From Zygnema cylindricum (Eukaryota; Streptophyta; Zygnematophyceae; Zygnematales; Zygnemataceae): a stretch of DNA of 64,000 nucleotides. The number at the start of each line of letters is the position of its first letter. The stretch's first letter is position 1. Positions 54,488 to 64,000 of this stretch are shown here, piece after piece. The translations under genes and the position numbers were made by a program. The stretch covers positions 1-64,000 of the forward strand of contig JBBHKE010000040.1 of NCBI GenBank assembly GCA_037447655.1, read 5' to 3'. Under the pieces are notes generated by a model, which was not told the origin of the DNA, did no database searches, and saw nothing but the letters and a program-made list of their open reading frames with translations.

Positions 54488-55228
54488 CGTAGCCGTGAAA
54501 TTACAGTACAGTACTCTATAGTACAGTACAGAACAGTACAGTACTGTACAAAGGGTAATCAATACTGCCAAACCAACACCAAACCTCCTTCGAACCAAAG
54601 GTGAAATTATTTCAAGACCGCAGGGTGTGGACGTTACGAGAAACCTCACGAGCATTGCACGCCTACTATACTATATGTACTAACCTTTACGGTATTGTAC
54701 TGTATTGTATTTTATTGTACTACATTACACTGTACTGTTCTTCACTAAAGCTTGCAGCTTTTAGTTCTCAGGTCCCTAATGGCCTGTGGAGCGGCTTCTT
54801 AAGGCTTCCACGTGCCCCTCCCTCCTATATTTCGTTCCAGGACGCCGCACGATGCGAAGCGTTGCTTACACTGAACGCGAAGCGCAACTACAACAATGAA
54901 CAAAGAAACCCTTTACTGGAGGGAAAAGTAAAAAGCGACACGATTTTTTTGGGGAATTGATCATGGCAGTGACTGTTTTGGTTGCGCACAGTCACTTATG
55001 TCATTTTGTCAAAAAATTACGTTTGAAATACACATTGGTATAAGTAAAGTACTGTTGAGTCTAAATTTGACGGTTAAACAATTGAACAACTTTGACTTTC
55101 AAAATATTATTTCAACCCCTTAAACTTTTGTCACGCTTGCGAACGTCGACCGTCATAATAAAATTAGCAATTCACCCGGCCCGCGAACGTTTACAGTAAC
55201 AAAACTCCGGCAACCACATGTAAAAAAT
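54488..55228. other. Non-coding DNA
   Basis: GTACAGTACTGTAC-type palindromic words cluster at 54505-54550 and 54690-54745. No supported gene. Confidence 0.4.
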
Positions 55229-55229
55229 A

Positions 55230-55310
55230 TTGTTGGAGATAGTCACTATTTGTCATTACGTAAGCTCCACGGTGAGAGCACGTTGGATATTAACTTAGGG
55301 TGAATCTCAT
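55230..55310. repeat. ~80-bp repeat, left copy
   Basis: A segment containing CTCCACGGTGAGAGCACG and TTGGATATTAACTTAGGG has an inverted, diverged partner at 57931-58013. The right edge coincides with the truncation point of the copia fragment at 55311. Confidence 0.6.
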
Positions 55311-56045
55311 GTTGTTCTACAACCACCGGTGCAGGTGGAGGAGCAGCAGTAGTAGTAGAAGTAGACATGATACACTCTCAGAAGCTATCAAGAATCCTAC
55401 CAAACAGCTCTTCTTAAGTGCTCACCACTTCTTATACAAGCATCCAAACCTCACAACACTCTATCAGAATATAGAGTAGAATAAACACTTATAACTCCCA
55501 AAGTTATAGCACAATTGACCCGACAACACTCAAGATATAATACTCAGAAGTTTCCCAAAAACTATCTGCAGTTTTACTACTTGGAAGTCTGGATACATCA
55601 TGTGTTCTGAGTCCTAAGTCTTATACTAGTGTTGTACCGGCAATACCAGTGTACCTGAGAGGTACGTCAAGCTGCCAAGCTAATACTAAGCTACCATTGA
55701 GCTACCACTGAGCTAACTAGAATCGTATCTATCGCAGTTGCTCTATCTTGTACAGAATCACATTAAGAATATCAGACGTTGCGTTGTCCGTAAGGACCAT
55801 ATCAAATATAATCGTGGTTGGCTTGTCCTGCCTGTGTTGCAACTTTGCTGCTGCGCTGCTCTGCTGTATAGCAGCTGCTCTGCTGTATAGCAGCTGCGCT
55901 GCTGTATAGCAGCTGCGCTGCTCTGTTGTATAGCAGCTGCGCTGCTCTGTCTGTTGCTGTATAGCTGCTGCGCTGCTTTGTTGTATAGCAGCTGCGCTGC
56001 TCTGAGACTGAAAGCTTTCGAAAAAGACAATAGCTCCATCATACG
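55311..56045 (-). mobile_element. Copia-type fragment: leader and truncated gag start
   Basis: The minus strand is nearly identical to 62235-63075. It has the GCAGCGCAGCTGCTATACA minisatellite, the shared leader, and the gag start at 55368 (MSTSTTTAAPPPAPVVV). After about 19 codons the match stops at 55311. This is a 3'-truncated copy in opposite orientation to the right-hand one. Confidence 0.8.
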
Positions 56046-56064
56046 TTTTTGTAATTGAGGGCAA
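55729..56064 (-). CDS. Pre-gag leader ORF with Q/S/A minisatellite
   Basis: A 111-residue frame reading FFESFQSQSSAAAIQQ, then repeats encoded by the minisatellite, and ending TTIIFDMVLTDNATSDILNV...IEQLR. The same beginning and end occur at 62218-62603 on the plus strand, there in two frames, and a diverged TIILDEYA piece occurs near 58285. Conservation of both flanks suggests it was once coding. No known family. Confidence 0.4.
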   Translation of the reverse strand: MPSITKTYDGAIVFFESFQSQSSAAAIQQSSAAAIQQQTEQRSCYTTEQRSCYTAAQLLYSRAAAIQQSSAAAKLQHRQDKPTTIIFDMVLTDNATSDILNVILYKIEQLR

Positions 56065-56067
56065 ACT

Positions 56068-56765
56068 CTACAGACCGGGTCTATTGAGTCGAAGTTCCAT
56101 CACGTAGAGTTTGTAAGCCTCGTGTTCTACATTGACTAGCGCCACGCAAGCTACGATCCGATATTGAATATCTTTCGGATTTTTAACACCGACAAACTTA
56201 CCTTCAAATCTTGACTTGCGTACCATGTACCTGCGTACGAAGTAATCATACGACAAAACTTTTATACTTTTTGCAGACACCAGTCTGTAGGCCAGCTCAT
56301 TTTTTAGTGTTTCAATTTTCGAACATAACGAAAGTCCTTTGAGAAAAATAGTGTGACGAACAAAAATTACCGAAAATAGCCTGACGAGAGATTGTTATGA
56401 GATTTCGTTTTTATTTTCAGTTGTAGTTTGGAAACCGTGTGTCATATGCAAATCTTAAGATTTTTCGTTGGTTTTCCATCATGACACGTAGCTTAATCGT
56501 CCTGCGTGTCATGATTTTTTTTTGTATCTGCCAACCCTTGTCCTCGTGGGTTGACAGTTACAGAAAAAAATGAAGCGAACTCCTCGCATATAAACATCCG
56601 ACGTTCAGTATTACCTCCAAGACCTTCGGAGAGTATCGGCAAGATTCTCTGTAATGTTGTTTTTTGTACAAAAACAAAATAGGCGGTACTATTTGGTACG
56701 GAGGGTCGCCAATTTCTATAAACTACACAACTTTTCGCCTGATGGAACGTCACCCTTAGCCGCAA
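56068..56765 (-). other. Two unrecognised minus-strand open frames
   Basis: 56765-56493 (90 codons) and 56280-56068 (70 codons). The second is in the same frame as the pre-gag ORF, separated by one TAG. It contains YDYFVRRYMVRKSRFEGKF. These could be remains of a retroelement protein; I assign no function. Confidence 0.3.
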
Positions 56766-57157
56766 AATTTAAATTTAGTCGTCTAAGCGTTACATTGAAT
56801 TTAGACGCAAAATGAAACAAAACCTCTTTAAATTGAGGTACTGTAAGTCTTAAAGGTAAATATTAAAACGCACGAAACGATATAAACTTTGTACACTATA
56901 ATAAAACAAACCGCCGTAAAAAATATCAATTGAAATTAAATGAAATAAATGCCGGTCGTCACGCGCGATGAAATTGGGCCACACTATCTACCAATCAACA
57001 TCGTTACATTGACATTCGACAATGAAATTTCATTTTGTGCGTTTTAATATTTTTGTACAAAACCTACCGTACTTCAGTTTAAAGAGGTTTTGTTTCAATT
57101 TGCGTCTAAATTGAATGTAACGCTTAGACGACTAAATTTAAATTTTGCGGCTAAGGG
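56753..57157. mobile_element. MITE with ~130-bp inverted repeats
   Basis: The left end CCCTTAGCCGCAAAATTTAA and the right end in reverse complement match. The match continues through TAGTCGTCTAAGCGTTACAT, TTTAGACGCAAA and ACAAAACCTCTTTAAA. It is a long foldback structure about 405 bp in total. I could not read a clear target duplication. Confidence 0.7.
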
Positions 57158-58170
57158 TAACCGCCCATCAACCGAAAAGTGGGGTTGTTTACTAGAGAAA
57201 GTACATTTATCAACTAAGTCGTACTGTTTTTTTTTTTTCTTTTACAAAAGATGTTTACCAAGAATTTGTTAAGATTATCCAGACTTTTTGGCGAAAAACT
57301 TCCACCGTCCGATTTTGAATTTTCAACGCAAACGCCCATTCTATCCAGTACATAGCGAGTCTCCTCCGACTGTCCTCAAGAGATTACTGCGCGCTTATTG
57401 GACGCGTGTATTGGTCCACTTGTAAAAGTCACTCCATCCACAACAGACGAGAAGTTATAAACTTACATGTGGCAAGTGGCGTGTACCTTCTAACATCAAA
57501 GCCACCCTATTCAACGAAAAAATCTTGGTTGTAGGACATCCTATCACGCCTCTTTTATAAATGTGTACAATGAAGTACAGTACAGTAGTTGCCATCTCCT
57601 TCATTTTTTCAATAGAATGGTCATTTATACAAATTTACATTTTGCAACAGTTTTCGTGGCCGTTGGTATAATGACAAATACAAGAGCGTTCAGATTGTAA
57701 ATTAGCATGACGCTACTATATATTTTAATCGGCGTCCACTAGTATAGATACGCAGTTGATATTTTGTACTTTTCAAAACTTTCATTATTCGCGGCCGGCT
57801 CAACAGGATCCTACGTGGTACCAATCGCAATCCAACATGTAAGCAATTTTTGTCTCATTGACTCGACTTGATAGAAAGGTGTTACAAATATTATTGCCAA
57901 TAAATGTGAGCGTACGATTACTGAGAGCCCATGATGGAAGGTTACCCAAAGTTAATATCCAACGTGCTCTCATCGTGGAGCTCACGTAACGACAAAAAGT
58001 GACTGTCTCCAACACTTTTTTTTGTTGTTTTGAAAAGTTTGTTTCGTACGTTAGCGGCAGTTCGTGCGCCATGGAATTTAATGTGGAGGTTTGAATGGAT
58101 TCATGGATTGGGGGAGCGAACAAACGGATATAATTTAAGTGATGAAACAAACTCATTGATTGGCGTGTAC
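57158..58170. other. Non-coding DNA with the inverted partner of the 55230 repeat
   Basis: 57931-58013 is the diverged reverse complement of 55230-55310. Otherwise no gene. Confidence 0.45.
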
Positions 58171-58179
58171 AACCATTGA

Positions 58180-59160
58180 CAAATGGACGGCGGATCGCGA
58201 AGCGATCCGATGTGGAATAAACAAAATGTTGAAACAGGCACTGCCGGTACGGCGCAGTTGCGATGCAAACAAGACAACGCAGCTACAATTATTTTGGATG
58301 AATATGCGCCGCCGGTATGGAGCAGCTGCGACGAAGACAAGTCAACGCAGCTGCGGTTACCTTGATATGATCTGTACGCACAAAGCAGCTGACGCAATTG
58401 CAGATAATATAACTAGTATAGATCGTGAGTAATGATATTTGTTTAGTGGTTACTTAGTGGTAGCTTGGTTTTATACGTACGAAGATTGTGGAGATGTCGA
58501 TGTAAATATTATGTACAACATAGGTTTGTCTTTTTGCTAGTTTGTTTATTAGTGTAGATCTGTTCAGTCTGACATACCTCGAACTATTCGGGTATACTTA
58601 CAATAGTTTAGGTAGATGGTAGATACCGTACGGCTGGTATACCTCCGTACATTCAGTAGTGAACACTCTGAGTATAACTTGTAGGACTTAGAATATTTTG
58701 AGTATCACAGTCATATTTATCAAAGCTATGGCAAACTGTTTTCTGCATCTTTGACCTGTTGGTGTGATCACTCTGTTTGTTTTTTTGATGTGATACTTTT
58801 TGAATTTTTTCTATGGTATAGAATCTGTATGTGTGCGAAGTTTCAGTCTATTATGTTATCTTTGTAAGATTTTGTGAGAAGTCAAATTGGTTAGTTTGTA
58901 AAGCCGTCAGCTGTTTTTGGGAAACTTTGAAGCTTATAACTTCCAAGTTCCTTAGTAGAGTTGGCTGTTACTTTGGGAGTTTATACTGTCTATAGCATAC
59001 TACATATTGGAGCAGTTTGAGGGGATTTTGATAATTGTGGAGCAATCTGTTCTGTCTGAAACACAGCTGTTTGAGGGTAGTCTGTGGTGCTTCCGAGAGT
59101 AGTCCATGGTTGAAATAGGCTATGGACTACAGGTTATGGGCCCACACCCATGGCTACCCA
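58180..59160 (+). mobile_element. Diverged copia-type leader
   Basis: Landmarks shared with the other two leaders, in order: ACGCAGCTGC words, a GACAACGCAGCTACAATTAT piece, GTGGTAGCTTGG, and CTCTGAGTATAACTTG. It precedes the decayed gag at 59160. A perfect 8-bp hairpin, CGGATCGC-GAA-GCGATCCG, lies at 58191-58209. Confidence 0.5.
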
Positions 59161-60785
59161 TATTTGATGGATCAAAATATCACTACTAGAAAGATGCACT
59201 CGAGAGCTACTCCGAGATGATGGAGCTAATGGATGTGGTGGACGGTACCTTGGCTGAAACATCAAATGGATGGAAAAGGAAAAATCATGAGTGTCTAAGG
59301 GCTATCAAGAACTCCTTGATTGAGGATTTGGTAATGTCATACCTAAGTTTTAAAAAGGCGTCTGAATTATGGAAGTGCTTAGAATGTATGTATGCAAAGA
59401 CATCTTTATATCATTGGCTTAGCAGTGTTACCAAAATAATTGACCACAAGTATGTAGGAGGTAGTATGGAGAAACACAGTATTGACTTCCAAGTATTATT
59501 TGCAGAAAATGTTATAGCAGGAGGAAACTTTAGAGATGCCCAACAAGCTATATTGTCAATGAGAAGTCTACCTAAAGGATATAAAAGTGCATTAGACCGA
59601 TTGACTTTAATCGATAAAAGGGATTGGAGCTTAACTGTAGCGAGAAGTGTTGTTCTACATGAATAGGCTAATATTAAGGTTTTATCAAGTAAGAGGAATA
59701 TAAAGGAATCTAAGTCTCAGTTTCAAAAAATTTAAAAGAATAGCGAGTTCGGAGATCGGCCAAAGAATTGTTTTTATTGTAATGATTTGGGACATACCTT
59801 CAGGGTATGTCCGTCGTATAAAAGTGCATTTGTTACAGGGAATTTTAGAGATGGATGGGACAACAACCTAGTTCGACCCTCAACAAGAAGAGAATCAAGT
59901 GTAGAATCAAGTGCTTTCGTGAATGAGAGACAAGACTCAACCAATGACAACAGGCATAAACTGTGTGTTGACGAATTTTTTTACTTACCAACCTTCTATG
60001 TTGTTCGGAATGAGGTGAAAGAGGTGACAGAAAAGGATTCGATTGCTGCAAATATTTCGTATGATAGATTGGTCAGTGACAAAAACTTACTAAAGGAAGA
60101 GGTAACTACAATAGAAGGAATTGAAGGATTTAAAGAGCAACCAGAAGTGGAAGTGAAAAGATCTGAAAATACTGTGGTCATCGAAGATAGTGTGGAGAAA
60201 GAAGAGAGTGAAAAAGATTCGGTTGTTGTGATTCCTTTTTGTGATAGATTCGTGTGTGTAAATGACTTACGAGGGGACGAGATGCTTGAAGAAAGGAGAG
60301 TTAGAGAAGTAAACTTAAAAGTGGAAGCAAAATATTCCTAAGATATGGAGAAAATTGAACTAAAAACAAAACTTAGAGTAAGAGAGGAAGATGATGAGAG
60401 AGAAAATGGTGAATTCACACAAGATGGGGAATTTACAACGGAGGTGGAAAAAAATGTGGTTTTAAAAGTTAATGAATTCAGCGAAGGATCGAGAGAGATT
60501 GTAAAGAAAATGAGGTTAAGAAAAAAATGTCATAAAATTGGAGAAATTTGGATATTAAGAAGGAATATTAGGAAGAAGAAAAAGCAACTAAATGATAGGG
60601 GGGTCAAAATGAAAGTATTCAGGATGCATACATTTACGGGGAGTGGTAGATCTATGGAAAAATATCAAAACCTGGTAAGAAAAACCACACTTTATAGAGG
60701 TAATGGGAAGGAAATTAATTGCAGAAGTACAAATTCTACGAACAAACCAGAATCAAGTAAGAAAGAAAAAAAAAATACAAATTAA
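59160..60785 (+). pseudogene. gag: Decayed gag (gag-only element)
   Basis: One frame runs from about 59160 to 60785 with stops at about 59190, 59664, 59733 and 60339. The N-terminal part (LPIFDGSKYHY, DVVDGTLAE, KASELWKCLECMYAK) aligns by pattern with the intact gag at 63016. A zinc knuckle CFYCNDLGHTFRVC follows near 59780. The rest is a Lys/Glu/Val-rich region without protease, integrase or reverse transcriptase motifs. Further pieces in other frames reach about 60997. Without pol it could only move with help from a relative. Confidence 0.65.
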
Positions 60786-61070
60786 GGAAAAATTGTCGGA
60801 GAAGAAACAAGTTACAAAATACACCAGCAACGATGAGAGGATGTGTGACGGGAAAATGGAGAGACTTGAACGACTTTTCAGCAAGGTATAAAGGAATTTG
60901 GTGCAGTAACGTAGGAAACATATATCGAAAAAAGCTGAAGGCGCGGAAGTATCCAATAGGAGAGAAGGTGCAACAACTGTTCAATGAAAGTGTGTAGAGA
61001 CGAGATATTTTCGACAAATATTGATCATATGATTAAGTGATGATTACGCGTGGAATTCAGATTTACTAGA

Positions 61071-62136
61071 GAGGTGTTATATGAAACTCTGAGACCTCCA
61101 TAAGTCCTCAGAGTGGACAACTTCCAAGAAGCCTCTAGGATAACACTAACCCCTTTGTGTTTCAACAAAAACAACTACAACCCAGGCAAACAATAACTCT
61201 GACCAACTTCACCCCTCTGAAGACAAGACTTCATTGAGTCGACAGCAAAAAGAATCTCTGAATTTGCTCCTCTGAGTAGTAAGTTATGGAGGGTCAAAGT
61301 TGACCTTTTGTACAGAAGATCTCTAGGAGAGAGGGTCCTATCTCCTAATTTTTCTAAGTCCTATCTCTCTCACAGACTCTATCTACTGATGTACGGAGCC
61401 AATCAAAATGCAGCTCCGTACACAAAAGTACAGCTACCAGTGTACTTTCTGTACGAACATCGTACGACATGGCCTAAATGTCGACACGTGGTATGTCCGG
61501 ATTCGTTCCCGTAATCCTCGGAGATGGCGCGATCAAATGTTATTCCGCCACGTGTCATCCGATGTGGCCATGTCCATAAACCGCCGAAATCCTCTTCCGC
61601 GATCTCGGCGTTAATTCCGGCCGTCCGATTAAATTCATATTTAATCGTAGCCGTAATAAATACATGTGCGATATTCTTTTCTATAAAGAAACAAATGCGC
61701 GGTATTGGTTTCTTATCCGTACCGCTATCCGTACTTTTACAATTATGGATCTATGTCTCCCGTAATCAGTTATAGTTAAATGAATTTTCCTACTCAGTAA
61801 CATTTAAATAAATATCATACCCTACAATACGTAACATTCGATGAAGACTAAACGGTTAAAGCTACAGTCTACGGGCTGACTGCCGTCCGGTAGGTACAAG
61901 GATCAAATCCTGTAGCCGGCACCATATCTTTTTAGTAATAAAACCCCTAACTAATATATAATCCCGTAAACTTCTGGTTAGCCTAGGTAGCCATGGCTCT
62001 AGCTCCCTCTCCAATTTCTCAGTGATTGCGACAAGTTTGAGAGTGGGAGAGAGAAGTTAGAGGTAGACTGCCTCGGCTTCTTTCTATATTTCTATTTAAA
62101 CCTAAAAAATACTTTAAATGGATCATTAATTTCTAC
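61071..62136 (+). repeat. LTR-like block B with an embedded tRNA-like core
   Basis: It begins TGTTATATGAAACTC after the purine-rich CTAGAGAGG and is collinear with 7850-8837. It sits between the decayed gag element on its left and the leader and intact gag on its right. It could therefore be a 3' LTR, a 5' LTR, or one shared by both. The right boundary is approximate. Confidence 0.55.
61853..61923 (+). ncRNA. tRNA-like, pol III-like core B
   Basis: Collinear with the core at 8570-8633: CGGTTAAAGCTACAGTCTAC at the left and a B-box-like GGATCAAATCC near the right, ending GGCACCA. A TTTTT lies a few bases downstream. It is not a clean cloverleaf by eye, though the CCA-like end is suggestive. 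Confidence 0.4.
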
Positions 62137-62228
62137 ACTCCCCTTATTTTCTAGTCAATCTTTAATTTCAGACCACACTTCTCCCTGCAGAAAAAAAGCT
62201 TAGGGGTAGGCACACGTTTGGTCATCAT

Positions 62229-63015
62229 ATCTGTTATCTTTTTGGAAAGCTTTCAGTCTCAGAGCAGCGCAGCTGCTTTACAGACAAAGCAGCGCAGCTG
62301 CTATACAGACAGAGCAGCGCAGTTGCTATACAACAGAGCAACGCAGCTGCTATACAGCAGAGCAGCTGCTATACAGCAGAGCAGTTGCTATACAGCAGAG
62401 CAGTTGATATACAGCAGAGCAGCTGCTATACAGCAGAGCAGCTGCTATACAATAGAGCAGCGCTGCAGCAGAGCAGCGTAGCAGTAGAGCAGCGCAGCAC
62501 ACAGGACAAGGCAACCACGATTATATTTGATATGGTCCGTACGGACAACGCAACGTCTGATATTCTTAATGTGATTCTGTTCAGGATAGAGCAACTGCGA
62601 TAGATACGATTCTAGTCAACTTAGTGGGAACTCAGTGGTAGCTTAGTGATAGCTCAGTGGTAGCTTAGTGATAGCTCAATGGTAGCTTGACAGATTAGTG
62701 GTAGCTTGGTGGTTTGACGTACCTCTCAAGTACATTGGTGTTGCCACTTCAACACAAGTATAAGACTTAGGACTCATAACATATTATATATCCAGACTTC
62801 CAAGTAGTAAAACTGCAAACAGTTTTTGGGAAACTTCTGAGTATTATATTTTGAGTGTTGTCAAGTCAATTGTACTATAGCTTTGGGAGTTATCAGTGTT
62901 TATGCTACTCTATATTCTGATAGAGTTTTGTGATGTTTGGATGCTTGTATAAGAATTGGTGAGCACTTAAGAACAATTGTTTGGTAGGATTCTTGATAGC
63001 TTCTGAGAGTGTATC
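62229..63015 (+). mobile_element. Copia-type leader with minisatellite and A-box-like repeats
   Basis: Starts near TCTTTTTGGAAAGCTTTCAG, then about ten units of AGCAGCGCAGCTGCTATACA and variants (62262-62495). A conserved block ending GAGCAACTGCGATAG follows, then repeated AGTGGTAGCTTAGTGATAGC (62630-62715). The repeat word TAGCTCAGTGGTAGC equals a tRNA A-box. The leader ends at the gag start. Confidence 0.65.
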
Positions 63016-64000
63016 ATGTCTACTTCTACTACTACTGCTGCTCCTCCACCTGCACCGGTGGTTGTACAACAACAGGTTATAGGCCTGTCATCAAGAATTC
63101 CTATCTTTTCCGGGGATAAGTATGTTTACTGGGCGGATATGGTGGAGACACATTTTGAGAATGTCTATCTATTGGATATATTGGATGGTTCGCTGGATGA
63201 ATCTGATCCGTCATGGTCTAAGAAAAATACGCAAGCTCGTTCTATTCTGAAATTTTGTATATCTCAAGACTTAGCTATGTCTCGGATAAAGATGAAAAAA
63301 ACAATTGATATCTGGATATCTCTTAAAAGTGATTATGAAAAGGCCAATGTCCAGGAAGAGCTTCTATTGGCTGGAAAAATTTGGGACTATAAGTACACTG
63401 GCGGTAAAATGGCTAAATATTCTAACAAATTTCGTATCCTTGTAAATGCACATGCTTGTGCAGGTGGGGTGTTTCCTTCTTTTCAACAGGCGGCATTGTT
63501 CATGAGGGGTTTCCCTCGTAGTATGAAAGGAGCATCTGACATGCTCAAACAAAAAGATAAAGCTAGCTGGACTTTACAGTTAGCCATCAATATTTTACTA
63601 GAGGAGGAAGCTACATCTAATATTCTCAATGTTGAGCAAGTAGAGGCTTTTAATTCAGACTTTGAGAGAAAAGGACAGTTTAATCAGCAAAGGAATCAGT
63701 TTCATCAGTTCAGACATTTTAATCAAGGTGGAAATAGACAATCCAACAATGCATGCTTTTATTGTAGTGAGAGAGGTCATGGATACAAATTTTGTCCTAA
63801 GCTTAAAAAAGCTAACGATACAGGTTTATACCGGCCGGGATGGCAACAAAGCCAGTTTTACAAAGGCTTCACGGGGACTACACCTCGTGGAAATGCACTA
63901 TTTTCGGCTTCTTCGTCTCTCTTAGACGAGACTTTGACGGTTTCTACGGAGGACGATACGGATCTATTCGCTATGGCGGCTGCAATGGAGGGCGCGAAGG
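63016..64000 (+). CDS. gag: copia-type gag polyprotein, intact to the window edge
   Basis: Open from ATG 63016 to the end of the window (328 codons), so it is partial at the 3' side. It starts MSTSTTTAAPPPAPVVV, followed by the gag core (IPIFSGDKYVYWADMVETHF, IDIWISLKSDYEKANVQEEL, AALFMRGFPRSMKG). A Gln/Asn/Phe-rich linker leads to one CCHC zinc knuckle, CFYCSERGHGYKFC (about 63755-63797), and an acidic end. The lack of any stop in nearly 1 kb suggests a young copy. Pol should lie to the right of the window if this copy is autonomous. Confidence 0.8.
   Translation, partial: MSTSTTTAAPPPAPVVVQQQVIGLSSRIPIFSGDKYVYWADMVETHFENVYLLDILDGSLDESDPSWSKKNTQARSILKFCISQDLAMSRIKMKKTIDIWISLKSDYEKANVQEELLLAGKIWDYKYTGGKMAKYSNKFRILVNAHACAGGVFPSFQQAALFMRGFPRSMKGASDMLKQKDKASWTLQLAINILLEEEATSNILNVEQVEAFNSDFERKGQFNQQRNQFHQFRHFNQGGNRQSNNACFYCSERGHGYKFCPKLKKANDTGLYRPGWQQSQFYKGFTGTTPRGNALFSASSSLLDETLTVSTEDDTDLFAMAAAMEGAK

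Noticed and set aside
11340-54750. GTACAGTACTGTAC words clustered at several sites (11350, 41720, 54510, 54700) as a functional motif
   Set aside because: They are short palindromic simple repeats; without a count against background I cannot claim enrichment.

Overview
KIND OF ORGANISM. This is a window of a eukaryotic nuclear genome that is AT-rich, gene-poor and full of repeats. Genes have long GT-AG introns (up to about 2.3 kb), there are no bacterial-style operons, and most of the DNA is mobile-element debris or tandem repeats. The TMCO1-type calcium channel and the short SpoU methyltransferase read most like plant or green-algal versions. A decayed non-LTR reverse transcriptase resembles elements I associate with mosses, lycophytes and streptophyte algae. 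My best guess is a streptophyte alga or an early-diverging land plant; this is an inference, not proven. LAYOUT. 1-12 kb: no intact host gene; TA-flanked MITEs, two abutting TAA-flanked (PIF/Harbinger-like) elements with a hAT-type MITE nested inside one, an LTR-like block with a tRNA-like core, and a decayed retroelement coding block. 12.2-18.0 kb: nine-exon class 3 (diacylglycerol-lipase-like) lipase, + strand. 18.4-19.9 kb: tandem repeats and a 1-kb homopyrimidine tract. 21.0-23.1 kb: three-exon SpoU/TrmH RNA 2'-O-methyltransferase, - strand, whose first splice donor lies at the edge of a MITE. 23.1-25.4 kb: long disordered-protein ORF (- strand), followed in the same frame by a second open stretch after one TGA. 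25.5-25.8 kb: five 70-bp tandem repeats. 27.1-28.6 kb: acidic protein with an 18-bp coding minisatellite (+). 30.9-36 kb: broken Ty1/copia retrotransposon. 36.6-37.4 kb: purine-rich charged coiled-coil ORFs (-). 38.5-39.7 kb: decayed non-LTR RT (-). 40.0-41.6 kb: two hAT-type elements in opposite orientation, each with an 8-bp target duplication. 42.2-45.8 kb: TMCO1 (three exons, +), preceded by AGGGTTT repeats. 48.6-50.5 kb: two-exon BTB-domain gene (-). 53.7-54.5 kb: a hAT-type MITE with a copy of itself nested inside. 55.3-64 kb: related copia-type gag elements in both orientations, including a gag-only decayed element, an LTR-like block with a second tRNA-like core, and an intact gag running off the right edge. 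HOW IT FITS TOGETHER. The recognisable host genes (lipase, SpoU methylase, TMCO1, BTB protein) are unrelated and do not form a pathway. The stronger story is the mobile DNA: at least four terminal-inverted-repeat families whose target-site duplications (TA, TAA, 8 bp) can be read directly, repeated nesting, and mobile DNA inside introns.
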